The notes under the pieces are model-generated. The model had not been told where the DNA came from. It saw only the letters and a list, made by a program, of their open reading frames with translations, and made no database searches. Positions 1 to 8,553 of a DNA stretch of 36,854 bases are shown here, piece by piece; position 1 is the stretch's first letter; every line of letters starts with the position of its first letter. Location of the stretch: assembly GCA_022361075.1 (NCBI GenBank), contig JAKSBQ010000066.1, positions 1 through 36,854 of the forward strand, given 5' to 3'. This DNA is from Opitutales bacterium (lineage in GTDB: Bacteria; Verrucomicrobiota; Verrucomicrobiia; Opitutales; JAFGAQ01). The translations under genes and the position numbers were made by a program.

Positions 1-993
1 AAGATCATCCAATCCCCTGGCGCCTTCAGGTGTCGCAACAACGGGAAGACCGTAAGAAAGCGACTCCAGACATTTTATCGCGATCCCGGAGCCCGAAGGA
101 ACCGGGTTTATCGAAATTTTGCATCTGGAATATGCATCGGAAAGATCGTCAACTCTACCCAGTTTCGTGATACCCTCATGGCTTTTGATCGCCTCGCACA
201 CGTTGCCAACTAGTAACAGCTGAGTGTTTGGGACGGCCTTTTTTAGTCGTTCCCAACAGTTCTCTAAAAACCACTCCACAGCCCTGACATTGGATGCATT
301 TTTATTTCCGATGAACAGTAGGTTGGATTCTTTCGTCGTGTTAAATTTTTGGATTGGGGTAAAGGGTGGATGATAAACCGAATGGAGACCTAGAGTTTGT
401 TGCAAAAAGAGATGATCACCTTCTGAGATTCCAATGACACAATCTGCCCTTTGGAGTCCCCTTAGTTCCTCTTTGGGGGATGTCGAATACCAGTCGTTCA
501 GTCGTTTGGCCTTTTTCGCCACTTCAAAACGATTCGAAAAGCGGTCGTGAGTATCGATGATCGTGCGAATGCCGGGAGGCGTCCACTCGAGGACTTTTGA
601 TAACCAAACGTAGTGACAGATCAGGGTATCTGGCTGGATTTTACTCAGATAAGCCTTCCACTGATTCTCAATTGAGAGATCGAACCAGTCATCCAGACGG
701 GCGTTTTGCTTCAAGGCGTAATTTCCGTCGGGCAACCATTTGCGAAACCGGAAACGATTTCTCTGAGCTTTGCTGCCATGGATTGAGGGATGGTTGTATG
801 CGAAGGGAGTGATTTGACCGCTCCAGAACTCCACCATCGCTTCACTTGGGTTTCCCTGAAGATCGAGATACGCGTAGTGAAGGTCATATCCGTTTTGTTT
901 CAGACACGAGGCTGAGTTGAGTAGCCTTGTTCCTGGTCCGCTGATTGTGGGGTGGGTCAGAAAAGGAGCAAAAATGACGATTTTCCGGGACAC
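1..993 (-). CDS. glycosyltransferase (GT4-like), 3' end cut by window
   Basis: My reading of the minus strand gives an open frame from a GTG at 991-993 to the window edge, 331 codons with no stop. The N-terminus (SRKIVIFAPFLTHPTISGPG) has the opening beta-strand and Gly-rich loop of GT-B glycosyltransferases. The C-terminal half has strands like NLLFIGNKNASNVRAVEWFL and a nucleotide-sugar motif region, SGSGIAIKCLESLSYGLPVV, close to the E-x7-E region of GT4 enzymes. It probably adds a sugar in the cytoplasm to the polysaccharide made by this operon. The stop codon of the preceding GT2 gene lies in the same frame, only one codon upstream of the GTG, so no earlier start is possible. Donor and acceptor cannot be told from sequence. 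The C-terminus lies outside the window. Confidence 0.8.
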   Translation of the reverse strand, partial: MSRKIVIFAPFLTHPTISGPGTRLLNSASCLKQNGYDLHYAYLDLQGNPSEAMVEFWSGQITPFAYNHPSIHGSKAQRNRFRFRKWLPDGNYALKQNARLDDWFDLSIENQWKAYLSKIQPDTLICHYVWLSKVLEWTPPGIRTIIDTHDRFSNRFEVAKKAKRLNDWYSTSPKEELRGLQRADCVIGISEGDHLFLQQTLGLHSVYHPPFTPIQKFNTTKESNLLFIGNKNASNVRAVEWFLENCWERLKKAVPNTQLLLVGNVCEAIKSHEGITKLGRVDDLSDAYSRCKISINPVPSGSGIAIKCLESLSYGLPVVATPEGARGLDDL

Positions 994-996
994 TTC

Positions 997-2022
997 TTAC
1001 ATTCTTTCGATGGAGTTGGGGAGATTCAGAGCATCGATTTTGCCTCGAATGTATTCCACCGTATCGAGTTTTGTTTGGTTTCTCTTAAGATTTAAGTAAA
1101 CGCCAAGGGCTTTGGGGGATCGGACACTCCATTTGAGCAGACGGAAAAGTTTTAAAACACTGTTACCTGCTTTCGCCAGATCGAGGCTCATGATTTGGAC
1201 AAACAGCGGAACCTCCCAAGTGCTTGCATTGGATACCACTTTTGTAAAACCCTTCTGTTCAATTTTTCGTCTCGCAGTTCGCGTCATCACCAGGTGTTTA
1301 CGATAGGATTCCGGGGTTTCCACCGACGCAAACGAAGTGGCCTGATCGGTATGTACCCTCCAGGTGCCGAGAAATTCGGGAACATGCACGGTATTTGCGA
1401 CCAACGATGCGCGCATTTCCCATTCGAAATCCGCTGCTGAGCCGAAGTCGTTGCTAAAAAAACCGACTCGATTAAACAGGGATTTGCGAATGAGCAGTTG
1501 AGTGATGGAGACATAAACGGTTCCACCATAATAGTGGAGTAATCCGTCGTGTGGGGCGTGCCGGATGTGTGGCTGATGTATCAGCTCCTTAAAGTATCGT
1601 GGTGATCGGCATTTATTGAGGTAAAAGCCCTCGATTTCCTTTCCGCGTTCGTCAATAACGGTGAGGTTGGAATGTGCAATGTCGCATAGAGGATGTTTCT
1701 CCAGTACTTGGGTTAGTTTTTCGATGCAATCAGGAGTCATCGTATCATCACTAGTGGCGATGTAGATGTAATCTCCCATTGCGAGACGAATGCAATTGTT
1801 CCAGTTGGCATACATACCTTCTTTCGAAGCCTGTTGAATACGGATGCGAGGATCGTCCAAACTTTGAAAATACTCCCAGGCACCGTCGTCTGAGTAATTG
1901 TCGACGATGACGAGTTCCCAGTTCGTGTAGGTCTGCTGAAGGATGCATTGAATTCGCTCTTCGAGAAAAGGGCGGTTGTTCAGGTTTGGCAGGCAGACGC
2001 TAACGAGAGGCGACTTTTTCAT
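997..2022 (-). CDS. family 2 glycosyltransferase
   Basis: The protein has 341 residues from the ATG at 2020-2022 (MKKSPLVSVCLPNLNNRPFL). The GT2 (GT-A) fold is plain: an opening VSVCLPNLNN strand, WELVIVDNYSDDGAWEYF (UDP-sugar site), and an IATSDD motif standing for the metal-binding DxD, followed by a C-terminal acceptor part with RVHTDQ. It would transfer a sugar from a nucleotide donor during synthesis of a surface glycan on the inner face of the cytoplasmic membrane. A longer frame starts at 2079, but it overlaps the end of the upstream glycosyltransferase by about 50 bp and its extra 19 residues look unlike the family. The chosen ATG sits 5 bp after the upstream stop (2028-2030), in line with tight operon packing. 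The precise sugar is unknown. Confidence 0.9.
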   Translation of the reverse strand: MKKSPLVSVCLPNLNNRPFLEERIQCILQQTYTNWELVIVDNYSDDGAWEYFQSLDDPRIRIQQASKEGMYANWNNCIRLAMGDYIYIATSDDTMTPDCIEKLTQVLEKHPLCDIAHSNLTVIDERGKEIEGFYLNKCRSPRYFKELIHQPHIRHAPHDGLLHYYGGTVYVSITQLLIRKSLFNRVGFFSNDFGSAADFEWEMRASLVANTVHVPEFLGTWRVHTDQATSFASVETPESYRKHLVMTRTARRKIEQKGFTKVVSNASTWEVPLFVQIMSLDLAKAGNSVLKLFRLLKWSVRSPKALGVYLNLKRNQTKLDTVEYIRGKIDALNLPNSIERM

Positions 2023-2027
2023 GAATC

Positions 2028-3101
2028 TTAAATAAGAGAGGAATAGATGTTTTTCGTGTTCGTTGCCGTCTGTTCCCAAACTAACTGTTGAGCCTGTTTT
2101 TGGGAGGAGATCAACACAGCATTACGAAATTTTTGCTCCGATAGTTGAAGCATCGCTTCAGCGACTTGATTGGGTTTGGTGCAATCGACGAGCAGTCCGC
2201 CTTTGCCAGTGACTTCGGGTAAACTTGAACCGTCGTGAGCGATTACGGTGCTTCCTGCCGCCATCACATCTAGTGCGGGCAATCCGAATCCTTCGTAGAG
2301 ACTGGGAAATAACAACGCGATGGAGTTGTAGTAAAAGGAGGACAGATCCTCTTCCTTCATCCATCCGGGCCATTCAAAACAGGACGAAATGCCTTTGGTC
2401 TCAAGCATTGCCAGCTCTTGGTCAGACGGAGATGAGCCTGCAACTTTGACGAGAGGTTTGTGTCCCTCGGAGACACAAATTTTGACAGCCTCGACGACTG
2501 CCCCGAAATTTTTGTAATCATGACGAGTACCGACGAATGAAAAATAGTCCAACGAAGGCGCTTGCTGTTGATCAGGTTTACAGAAATCAGAACCGGACAG
2601 GACGACTCGAATTTTATCACCGTGCCCTGGGTAGAAGAAGTCGATGTCGTCCGCAGTATTTTGAGAAACGCAAATGAGAAGATCTGCTTTTTCAATGGCA
2701 TCCTTTTTTGCAGGCACTGTAAACGGATCTTGTTCCTGATGATTCGGAAAACGCTCGTGAATGCAGTCGTGCAGGGTGTGAACCAGGGGGTTCTTTAGCT
2801 TACTTGCGTCAGTGCAAGATGCCCATCCGTAGTAAGTTGGGTGTAGAATGTCCGTGTCTTTTTCCAACTTTCTCCAAAATCTTCGATTCAGATGAAAATC
2901 GAGTTTACGATTTAGTCCGCTTCGGAAGGGGTAAAGAATCTGCGGATTGGATTTACTGAACGAAAGACCTTCGACAGGTTCATCCAAAGTGACCGTCCAG
3001 TCGCATTCATCTGAAGTGTAGTGCATCAGGCGGTCGAAGTAGGTGTTCACTCCTCCCCATTTTTGGAACTTGTAGATCCAACCGTCGGAAATGACTTTCA
3101 T
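2028..3101 (-). CDS. family 4 glycosyltransferase
   Basis: A 357-residue GT-B enzyme. The N-terminal acceptor domain begins MKVISDGWIYKFQKWGGVNT, with the GG loop typical of GT4. The C-terminal donor domain carries FVGTRHDYKNFGAVVEA (a 'we are N days' type strand seen in mannosyl/rhamnosyl-transferases of this family) and FPSLYEGFGLPALDVMAAG. The catalytic E-x7-E motif is therefore present as E-x7-D. HDGSSLPEVTGKGGLLVD closes the donor site. The ATG directly abuts the stop of the upstream glycosyltransferase (TAA at 3102-3104), so the two are co-transcribed. It is likely to extend the polysaccharide exported by the Wzm/Wzt pair. Donor specificity is not readable. Confidence 0.92.
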   Translation of the reverse strand: MKVISDGWIYKFQKWGGVNTYFDRLMHYTSDECDWTVTLDEPVEGLSFSKSNPQILYPFRSGLNRKLDFHLNRRFWRKLEKDTDILHPTYYGWASCTDASKLKNPLVHTLHDCIHERFPNHQEQDPFTVPAKKDAIEKADLLICVSQNTADDIDFFYPGHGDKIRVVLSGSDFCKPDQQQAPSLDYFSFVGTRHDYKNFGAVVEAVKICVSEGHKPLVKVAGSSPSDQELAMLETKGISSCFEWPGWMKEEDLSSFYYNSIALLFPSLYEGFGLPALDVMAAGSTVIAHDGSSLPEVTGKGGLLVDCTKPNQVAEAMLQLSEQKFRNAVLISSQKQAQQLVWEQTATNTKNIYSSLI

Positions 3102-4358
3102 TTAATCCTTCCGAGCAAGGTATCGGACGAGTGTTTTTGCACACTCGCGGATGTCAAAATGAGACCTTGCGAAATCTCTTAATTGTGTCCTTTTCTCAGT
3201 TGCGTTCTCCAGATCACTGAGCAGGGAGAGTAGCATATTTTTAAGTGCAGCCGGACAATTTGCCGGAAAAATGGGCAGTCCCGCTTCAGAACAAAGTTCT
3301 CCTGCTCCCCCACTTCCAGATGAGATTACCAGGCAGCCATTCAACATCGCCTCCTGCATGATCAATGGCATGCCCTCACCTCGAGTACTAGGAAAGATGA
3401 GAACATCCTGTTCCGATAAAAGGTTCTGCATTTCAGCGGAAGAGATCCATCCTACATGCTCAATCCTGTTCCAAACAGACGAATTCTTGTGCTCCTCCCG
3501 AAAGTTTTTCCACCATTCTGCACCCCATTCGTTTGGCGGTTTCCCAGCGAGTGTGAGCTTGAACCGCGATCTTTGTTTTTCTGTTAACAGTGATAAGGCT
3601 TCGAATAAAACATCAAACCCACGATCAGGTGTAAGTGCACTTGCGCAGATAAGGCGTATGGGATCGTGGAAATGCAGTGATGATTCACTTTTCGTAGTTT
3701 CAGAGACGGGTACGCCTGATTGAATGACTCTTTTTTGGTCGAAGTTGAATGATTTGTTGCGGTTTTTCCACTCCTGAAAATGGGAGACGAACAACCCGTT
3801 AGCTGCATGGATTTGAGAAGCTAACTTCAGATTTTTGAAGATCCATCGGTTCTTGCTTAAAAACGGCCGAATCAATGGTGCAATTTTTGCGAACTTTCCC
3901 TCTGAAGACTCCTGATGGACTTGATACCATGGATGTAGGATCGAATCCTTGCCTGATTGGATGGATTTCATCCAGACGTCTTCAACCCAAAGGCTTTGAG
4001 GGATTCCGAACAATTGTGGCACAGAAAGGATCGAAGGTGAGATTCCTGCGAGATTAAAGTGTACGACGTGATCAGGTTTTTCTTCGTCTAGAATCTCTGA
4101 GAAGGTGATGGTTTCTCGCTGAGCTTTGAAAATGGAAGTGAGATGATTAAAAAGGGTAGGTTTTTCTGGATTCTGATTGGGAAAAACTCGGTGAACTCGA
4201 ACACCCTCTTCGTCACTAGATGAACGACCCCCGGACTCACCTGTGACCACTACACAATCATGTTCTTTCTTCAGCTCGTGTACTAGGTAGAAGAGTCTCA
4301 GTTCATAACCTCCCTGAGTTTTCGGTGGGAAAAGATTCGATGTGAACAGGATTTTCAA
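3102..4358 (-). CDS. family 4 glycosyltransferase with TTG start
   Basis: A GT-B enzyme of 418 residues if it starts at the TTG at 4356-4358 (LKILFTSNLFPPKTQGGYEL). That TTG overlaps the upstream stop as TTGA. An ATG 39 codons further upstream (4475) is open, but the extra N-terminus lies wholly inside the upstream glycosyltransferase gene and does not look like protein of this family; the KILFTSNLFPP strand is where GT4 proteins normally begin. The donor domain has IRLICASALTPDRGFDVLFE and FPSTRGEGMPLIMQEAMLNG, which holds E-x7-E, and then SSGSGGAGEL. It probably acts in the same glycan pathway as its neighbours. The start is inferred, the family is well supported. Confidence 0.88.
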   Translation of the reverse strand: MKILFTSNLFPPKTQGGYELRLFYLVHELKKEHDCVVVTGESGGRSSSDEEGVRVHRVFPNQNPEKPTLFNHLTSIFKAQRETITFSEILDEEKPDHVVHFNLAGISPSILSVPQLFGIPQSLWVEDVWMKSIQSGKDSILHPWYQVHQESSEGKFAKIAPLIRPFLSKNRWIFKNLKLASQIHAANGLFVSHFQEWKNRNKSFNFDQKRVIQSGVPVSETTKSESSLHFHDPIRLICASALTPDRGFDVLFEALSLLTEKQRSRFKLTLAGKPPNEWGAEWWKNFREEHKNSSVWNRIEHVGWISSAEMQNLLSEQDVLIFPSTRGEGMPLIMQEAMLNGCLVISSGSGGAGELCSEAGLPIFPANCPAALKNMLLSLLSDLENATEKRTQLRDFARSHFDIRECAKTLVRYLARKD

Positions 4359-5494
4359 TTCACTGTTTCCAAAATAGATTGCACGAAATCTTCGATTGGG
4401 CTCCGGGAATAACGATCGCGAATACGCTTGTGCGCTTCGACACCCATTGTTCTCCATTGGTTTCGTTGCTCCCATGCCTTTTCCAGAGCGTTGTCAACGG
4501 CGCTAACTGTTGCGATTTGAGCTAAAAAACCAGTTTTTCCGTCATCGATCAGTTCACCATTTCGCCCGCATCTGGTGACGATGGCGATTCTCCCCAACCG
4601 CATGGCTTCAACGGTGACCATAGGCAGACCTTCAAAACGGGACGTTAGGATCAGGCCTGCGTGTTTTTCGTAGATCTTTCGGGGATCGTTTTCGTATCCC
4701 GCGAATGAAAAGTGTTTCTCAAGTCCCTCCGCGGAGATGCGGGCTTTCAGTTGCTCTACGTTGCCTTGGTCTTCTCCGTAGAGCGTGATGTGAAGATTTC
4801 TGTTCTTCCATTTGGGCTGTTTCAACACGTCGACCAACAAGTCTTGTCCCTTCGAGGCAAATTGGATTCGACCGATGCAGGCCAAGCGAAAGTCCTCGGT
4901 ATCGGGAAATTCAATTGGGGCTTGGTCAAATTCGACTTTGGTCGGATTATCGACGATCCGGTACGATTGCATCTTTTGCAGAAGCAGGCCCTCCATGATT
5001 CGCTTGTTTTCTTCGCACAAGAAGAATCTTTTTGCTGCTGAGGCGTAAAAGGATCTTAAATTACTCCATTTACGATCTTCTAGATGACAAGTGGCTTCAG
5101 CCACTTGTAGGTTGATCAGATAGGGGATGCCCGATTGCTGGATTTGCGCAAGCATCGGATGCCAATCGAGGTGATGGCCAAATGTGACGATCAGCAGATC
5201 AGGTTTTTCCTGAGACAACCATAGCTGGTCTGGGTTGGGCATTTGAGGCAACCTCAGCCTTCTTCGCCAGTTCTTTTTGCGGTGTTCTTCGAGGCTCAAA
5301 GGTTTCTCCCTGAGGTGGAGTTTAGCGCCTTGTTTTTGGAGTTCGAGTAATTTAGCTGAAGGTTGTTCCCAGAATTTGAAATTGATCGATATGTCGTGGC
5401 CTTTCTCAATCAACTGACTTGCAGCTTCAGCCCACAGAACTTCAGAGCCTCCCCATGGGAGCGCGGTCATCGTAGAGAAGAAGGCAATTTTCAT
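4355..5494 (-). CDS. family 4 glycosyltransferase
   Basis: A 379-residue GT-B enzyme starting MKIAFFSTMTALPWGGSEVL, the usual first strand plus GGSE loop of GT4. The donor half has RLACIGRIQFASKGQDLLVD (donor-binding strand with the GR..F..KGQD pattern) and LTSRFEGLPMVTVEAMRLG with the catalytic E-x7-E, then VTRCGRNGELIDDGKTGFL. It is the first glycosyltransferase after the methyltransferase in the operon, 12 bp downstream of that gene, and its stop overlaps the next start. It should add a hexose or similar sugar to the growing lipid-linked glycan in the cytoplasm. Linkage and donor are unknown. Confidence 0.93.
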   Translation of the reverse strand: MKIAFFSTMTALPWGGSEVLWAEAASQLIEKGHDISINFKFWEQPSAKLLELQKQGAKLHLREKPLSLEEHRKKNWRRRLRLPQMPNPDQLWLSQEKPDLLIVTFGHHLDWHPMLAQIQQSGIPYLINLQVAEATCHLEDRKWSNLRSFYASAAKRFFLCEENKRIMEGLLLQKMQSYRIVDNPTKVEFDQAPIEFPDTEDFRLACIGRIQFASKGQDLLVDVLKQPKWKNRNLHITLYGEDQGNVEQLKARISAEGLEKHFSFAGYENDPRKIYEKHAGLILTSRFEGLPMVTVEAMRLGRIAIVTRCGRNGELIDDGKTGFLAQIATVSAVDNALEKAWEQRNQWRTMGVEAHKRIRDRYSRSPIEDFVQSILETVN

Positions 5495-5506
5495 GTAAAG
5501 GATCGA

Positions 5507-6250
5507 CTATTTGGGAAAAAGCATCAGCCAATACATCCCCTCAGGACGCCTTTCGGTCAGATATTCCAGAGTGTATAAGGCTGGGTCAAAGGGTAGTTTG
5601 GGAAAGTCAACTGGGCAGTCTTCGAACGTTCGCGGTTCGCAGTCAATACGCTCGATTTGATGAGTGTTTTTGAAACGGGCTAGAATTCGCTCGCCGATGT
5701 CAGGAATAAAGCAGTCATGCACTTCCACAATGATGGTTGCTGACCTTAGTTCCGGGATGAACCCGGGGTCGAGAAGCATAAGTTCCGCTCCTTCTATATC
5801 CACTAAAAGTAGATTTTGGTTCGCTTTTTTTAGGGTTTTGCTGAGGTCTCCCAAGTCGCAGGCTCCGTGGAGTGCGATGCGATCCTCAACTCCGTTAATT
5901 CGCGCGAGTTCAGGCAAAGGAGTATTTGGATTTGCCTCGAACGCTGCTACGTTCCAACTCGTACGAAGAGTAATACCTACGGCATAATAACCTTCTGCTG
6001 CACCTACATCGATGAACTGGTCGAAGGGTTGTTGAAACAGTTTTTCGAACAATGGATTTAGCTCCTTTTCGTAGGTTCCCAACAGTTTGGGATAGTACTC
6101 ACTGCCGATGCTCTTGGAGATGTATTTCATGCCTTCAAGCATCCCTAGGCACTTATGGTCATCTATTGCGCTCAGGATGATGGATTTAACCTTTTGCTTC
6201 GGCCAGTCTCTTAGCAGATGTTTAACGATCCAGCGTTTGATTTTCCTCAT
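5507..6250 (-). CDS. FkbM-type SAM-dependent methyltransferase
   Basis: The protein has 247 residues from the ATG at 6248-6250 (MRKIKRWIVKHLLRDW). An upstream ATG at 6316 would overlap the ATPase gene, so the start just after that gene's stop (6258) is preferred. The Rossmann core of the FkbM family is visible: FIDVGAAEGYYAVGI (SAM-binding motif I), NVAAFEANPNTP (acidic end of strand 2), NLLLVDIEGAELMLL (motif with DxEG, typical of FkbM proteins) and ATIIVEVHDCF. FkbM-like enzymes in glycan loci usually O-methylate a sugar. Lying between the exporter genes and the glycosyltransferases, it may methylate the surface polysaccharide, perhaps its terminal sugar. That role is inference. Confidence 0.82.
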   Translation of the reverse strand: MRKIKRWIVKHLLRDWPKQKVKSIILSAIDDHKCLGMLEGMKYISKSIGSEYYPKLLGTYEKELNPLFEKLFQQPFDQFIDVGAAEGYYAVGITLRTSWNVAAFEANPNTPLPELARINGVEDRIALHGACDLGDLSKTLKKANQNLLLVDIEGAELMLLDPGFIPELRSATIIVEVHDCFIPDIGERILARFKNTHQIERIDCEPRTFEDCPVDFPKLPFDPALYTLEYLTERRPEGMYWLMLFPK

Positions 6251-6257
6251 CTGGCAA

Positions 6258-7523
6258 TTAGTCGGTTTTTTCCGTCTTCCAATGCATTTTGGGTCGAAGG
6301 ATTCCCCACCAGGCATGTTGGAACTCTTTGCGCATCGAGCCAGTATCGTGCACCGTAAAACTCACGGCTGATTCAATGTAGGAATTAGTGTGAGACGCAT
6401 CGGTAGACAGGCAAATATCACAGGAGTAGAGACCGTCGTTGAGAAAGTTCGCTGGAATCGTCATTCGACTTACATAGGTACCTTTTGAGTGAGGTTGGTA
6501 GCCCCATTGGTCTTCAGAGCTGATTGCGGACGGCAAATTGGGGCTGGAAAAAACCTTTGCGCCGAGACTGTTATTGAGGATGACTGATGCATTCAATCTG
6601 GCACTATCTTTCAGGCAACGATAACCGATTTCCACGTCGATGGGTAAGTCGATATCGACATTGTCAGAGGGAACATCGTTTGCCTTGAGTTTAACAGATT
6701 CGATCTTTGCGATGTCATCCCCCTCAGAACCTTCCCAAATGGAGTCGGATGAGGAGTTCGAGTCATCATCTTTTTTGAGATAATCTTGAATGAGGTCTTC
6801 AGTGTCTCCTTCTCCTGTAAGTTCACCCTTGTGAAGGCGAATGGAACGAGGGCATAGGTTAGAAAGCACGTCCAACTGATGACTGACGAAGAAAATCGTT
6901 CGACCTTCCTTGGCCAGCGATTTCATTTTTTCAATGCATTGCTTTCGATACGTTACGTCTCCAACAGCGAGTACTTCATCTACAAGTAAAATCTCCGAAT
7001 TGAGATGAGCGGCCACCGCGAATCCAAGTCGAACATACATGCCGCTTGAGTAGCGTTTCACAGGGGTGTCGATGTGTTTTTCGATACCAGCAAAAGAGAC
7101 GATCTCATCGAAGCGTTCTTTAATTTCCCGGCGAGACATACCTAGGATTGTTCCGCTAAGATAAATGTTGTCCCGGCCTGTCAATTCGGGGTGAAAGCCA
7201 GTTCCGACTTCCAAAAGGCTCGCGACTCGTCCTCGAATGAACGCTTCGCCTTCGGTGGGTTCAGTAATGCGGCTTAACAGTTTGAGCAAAGTACTTTTAC
7301 CCGCACCGTTTTTTCCAATGATTCCAATCACATCTCCTTTTTTGACTTGGAAGGAGACATCTCGAACGGCCCAGAAATCGGTAATACGGTTGCGTTCTGG
7401 AGCCCTATTTCCTTTTAGCCTTCCTGCCAGTTGAGTGAGTTCGTCCCGTAGGCTCTTCGCGCCTAGTTCGCCAAGACGGTAGCATTTTCCCAAATTGCTG
7501 ACTTCAATGATGGGTTTATTCAT
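6258..7523 (-). CDS. polysaccharide ABC transporter ATPase (Wzt type)
   Basis: The protein has 421 residues from the ATG at 7521-7523 (MNKPIIEVSNLGKCYRLGE), 10 bp after the permease stop; a longer frame from 7571 overlaps that permease and is rejected. The nucleotide-binding domain (about residues 1-245) has Walker A IGIIGKNGAGKSTLLKLL, signature YSSGMYVRLGFAVA, Walker B EILLVDEVLAVGD and the switch His in FFVSHQ. This signature and the ITEPTEG/ASLLEVGTGFHPELTGR segment are those of Wzt/TagH exporters. After an Asp/Ser-rich linker (DDDSNSSSDS) comes a beta-rich C-terminal domain of about 150 residues, like the Wzt domain that recognises the modified non-reducing end of the O-antigen in E. coli O9a. 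It would power export of the lipid-linked glycan made by this operon. Confidence 0.92.
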   Translation of the reverse strand: MNKPIIEVSNLGKCYRLGELGAKSLRDELTQLAGRLKGNRAPERNRITDFWAVRDVSFQVKKGDVIGIIGKNGAGKSTLLKLLSRITEPTEGEAFIRGRVASLLEVGTGFHPELTGRDNIYLSGTILGMSRREIKERFDEIVSFAGIEKHIDTPVKRYSSGMYVRLGFAVAAHLNSEILLVDEVLAVGDVTYRKQCIEKMKSLAKEGRTIFFVSHQLDVLSNLCPRSIRLHKGELTGEGDTEDLIQDYLKKDDDSNSSSDSIWEGSEGDDIAKIESVKLKANDVPSDNVDIDLPIDVEIGYRCLKDSARLNASVILNNSLGAKVFSSPNLPSAISSEDQWGYQPHSKGTYVSRMTIPANFLNDGLYSCDICLSTDASHTNSYIESAVSFTVHDTGSMRKEFQHAWWGILRPKMHWKTEKTD

Positions 7524-7533
7524 TTGGAGATGC

Positions 7534-8397
7534 TCAGACGGTATCCACAAAAGTGCGCTCGACTTTACCAAAAAGCACGAGCCCGCTGAAAAATAGCAAG
7601 AAGGTGACCAGTAAAGAGAGCAGCATGTATTGAAGATTAAACGAGCCCGCGTTTAAGAGACAGACTTTCAAAGATTCAACGACCATGCTCATCGGATTCA
7701 GAATGGCCAGCCATTGCCATTTTTCTGGAATCATCGACAACGGGTAGACTAGCGGGGTTATATACATCCAGATCTGTACGAGAAATTGTTGGATGTGTTG
7801 CAGATCTCTGTATTTCGCGGTGAGCGCAGAGAGCCAAAATCCTGTGCCAAGCCCAATCATACCCGCTTGTATGATGATCAGGGGAAGAAACAAGGCATTC
7901 CATGAAATTACCGCTTCTTTCCCGAACGGGGTCATGGTCATGTAGTAGGTATAAATCACAACGAACGTGAAAAATTGTATCACCCAGCCGATCAGTTGCG
8001 AAATTGTCGCCGAAAAAGGAACAATTAGTCTGGGAAAATAAACTTTACCGAACAGATTTGCGTTTACTTGAAAGGTGTTGCCTGTCGCTTGAAGAACGGT
8101 GGCGTGATAGTTCCAGGCCAAAAGCCCTGCCAGATAAAACAACAGCGGGGGAAGACCGTCAGTTGGCATTTGGGCTACTTTCCCAAAGATTACAGTGAAG
8201 ACCAGAGTTTGGATGAGAGGCTGAATTACATACCAAGCTGGACCCAGTACCGTCTGTTTGTAGCGTGAGGAGAAGTCACGATACAACAATAGAACAAGAA
8301 GATCTTTGTATCGTTTCAATTCCTGAATATCGAATGGGATTAAGCCCTTTCGCTTTCGAATGTGGATTTCGAAATTTGGATTGATGTCTGACATCAT
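7534..8397 (-). CDS. polysaccharide ABC transporter permease (Wzm type, ABC-2)
   Basis: A 287-residue membrane protein. A short cytoplasmic N-terminus ends in LKRYKDLLVLLLYRDFSSRYKQTVLGPAWYVIQPL, the classic entry to ABC-2 permeases of the Wzm/TagG/KpsM group. It is followed by about six hydrophobic segments (LIQTLVFTVIFGKV, LLFYLAGLLAWNYH, QLIGWVIQFFTFVVIYTYY, ALFLPLIIIQAGMIGLGTGF, MYITPLVYPLSMI, LLSLLVTFLLFFSGLVLF). It is the first gene of the minus-strand operon. Two adjacent ATGs (8397 and 8394) follow an AGAGAA, either of which could start it. It should form the channel moving the lipid-linked polysaccharide across the inner membrane together with the downstream ATPase. Confidence 0.93.
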   Translation of the reverse strand: MMSDINPNFEIHIRKRKGLIPFDIQELKRYKDLLVLLLYRDFSSRYKQTVLGPAWYVIQPLIQTLVFTVIFGKVAQMPTDGLPPLLFYLAGLLAWNYHATVLQATGNTFQVNANLFGKVYFPRLIVPFSATISQLIGWVIQFFTFVVIYTYYMTMTPFGKEAVISWNALFLPLIIIQAGMIGLGTGFWLSALTAKYRDLQHIQQFLVQIWMYITPLVYPLSMIPEKWQWLAILNPMSMVVESLKVCLLNAGSFNLQYMLLSLLVTFLLFFSGLVLFGKVERTFVDTV

Positions 8398-8494
8398 CTA
8401 ATTCTCTAACACGCTACCGCCACTGGACGCAGTTGATTTGAGCCCGCATGGCATCTATTCAATATCGAAACTTTCCCCAACGGCTGTTGTGGAA

Positions 8495-8525
8495 TTGTGT
8501 AAAAAGTTATTCACATTAATTCACA
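8495..8525. promoter_or_regulatory. cluster of DnaA-box-like 9-mers
   Basis: In the 156-bp gap between the permease and radC, TTATTCACA (8508-8516) fits the DnaA-box consensus TTATNCACA exactly. TGTGTAAAA just before it (8497-8505) is an inverse-strand box with one mismatch, and AATTCACA (8518-8525) looks like a degenerate third copy. Such a cluster can titrate DnaA or put a promoter under DnaA control. There is no dnaA, dnaN or other origin marker in view, so I do not call it an origin. Confidence 0.3.
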
Positions 8526-8553
8526 AACCGCAAAGGTTTTTGTGTTTTCGATT

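Noticed and set aside
8495-8525. Replication origin
   Set aside because: DnaA-box-like sequences alone are not enough; no dnaA, dnaN, rpmH, gidA or long AT-rich unwinding region is seen around them.
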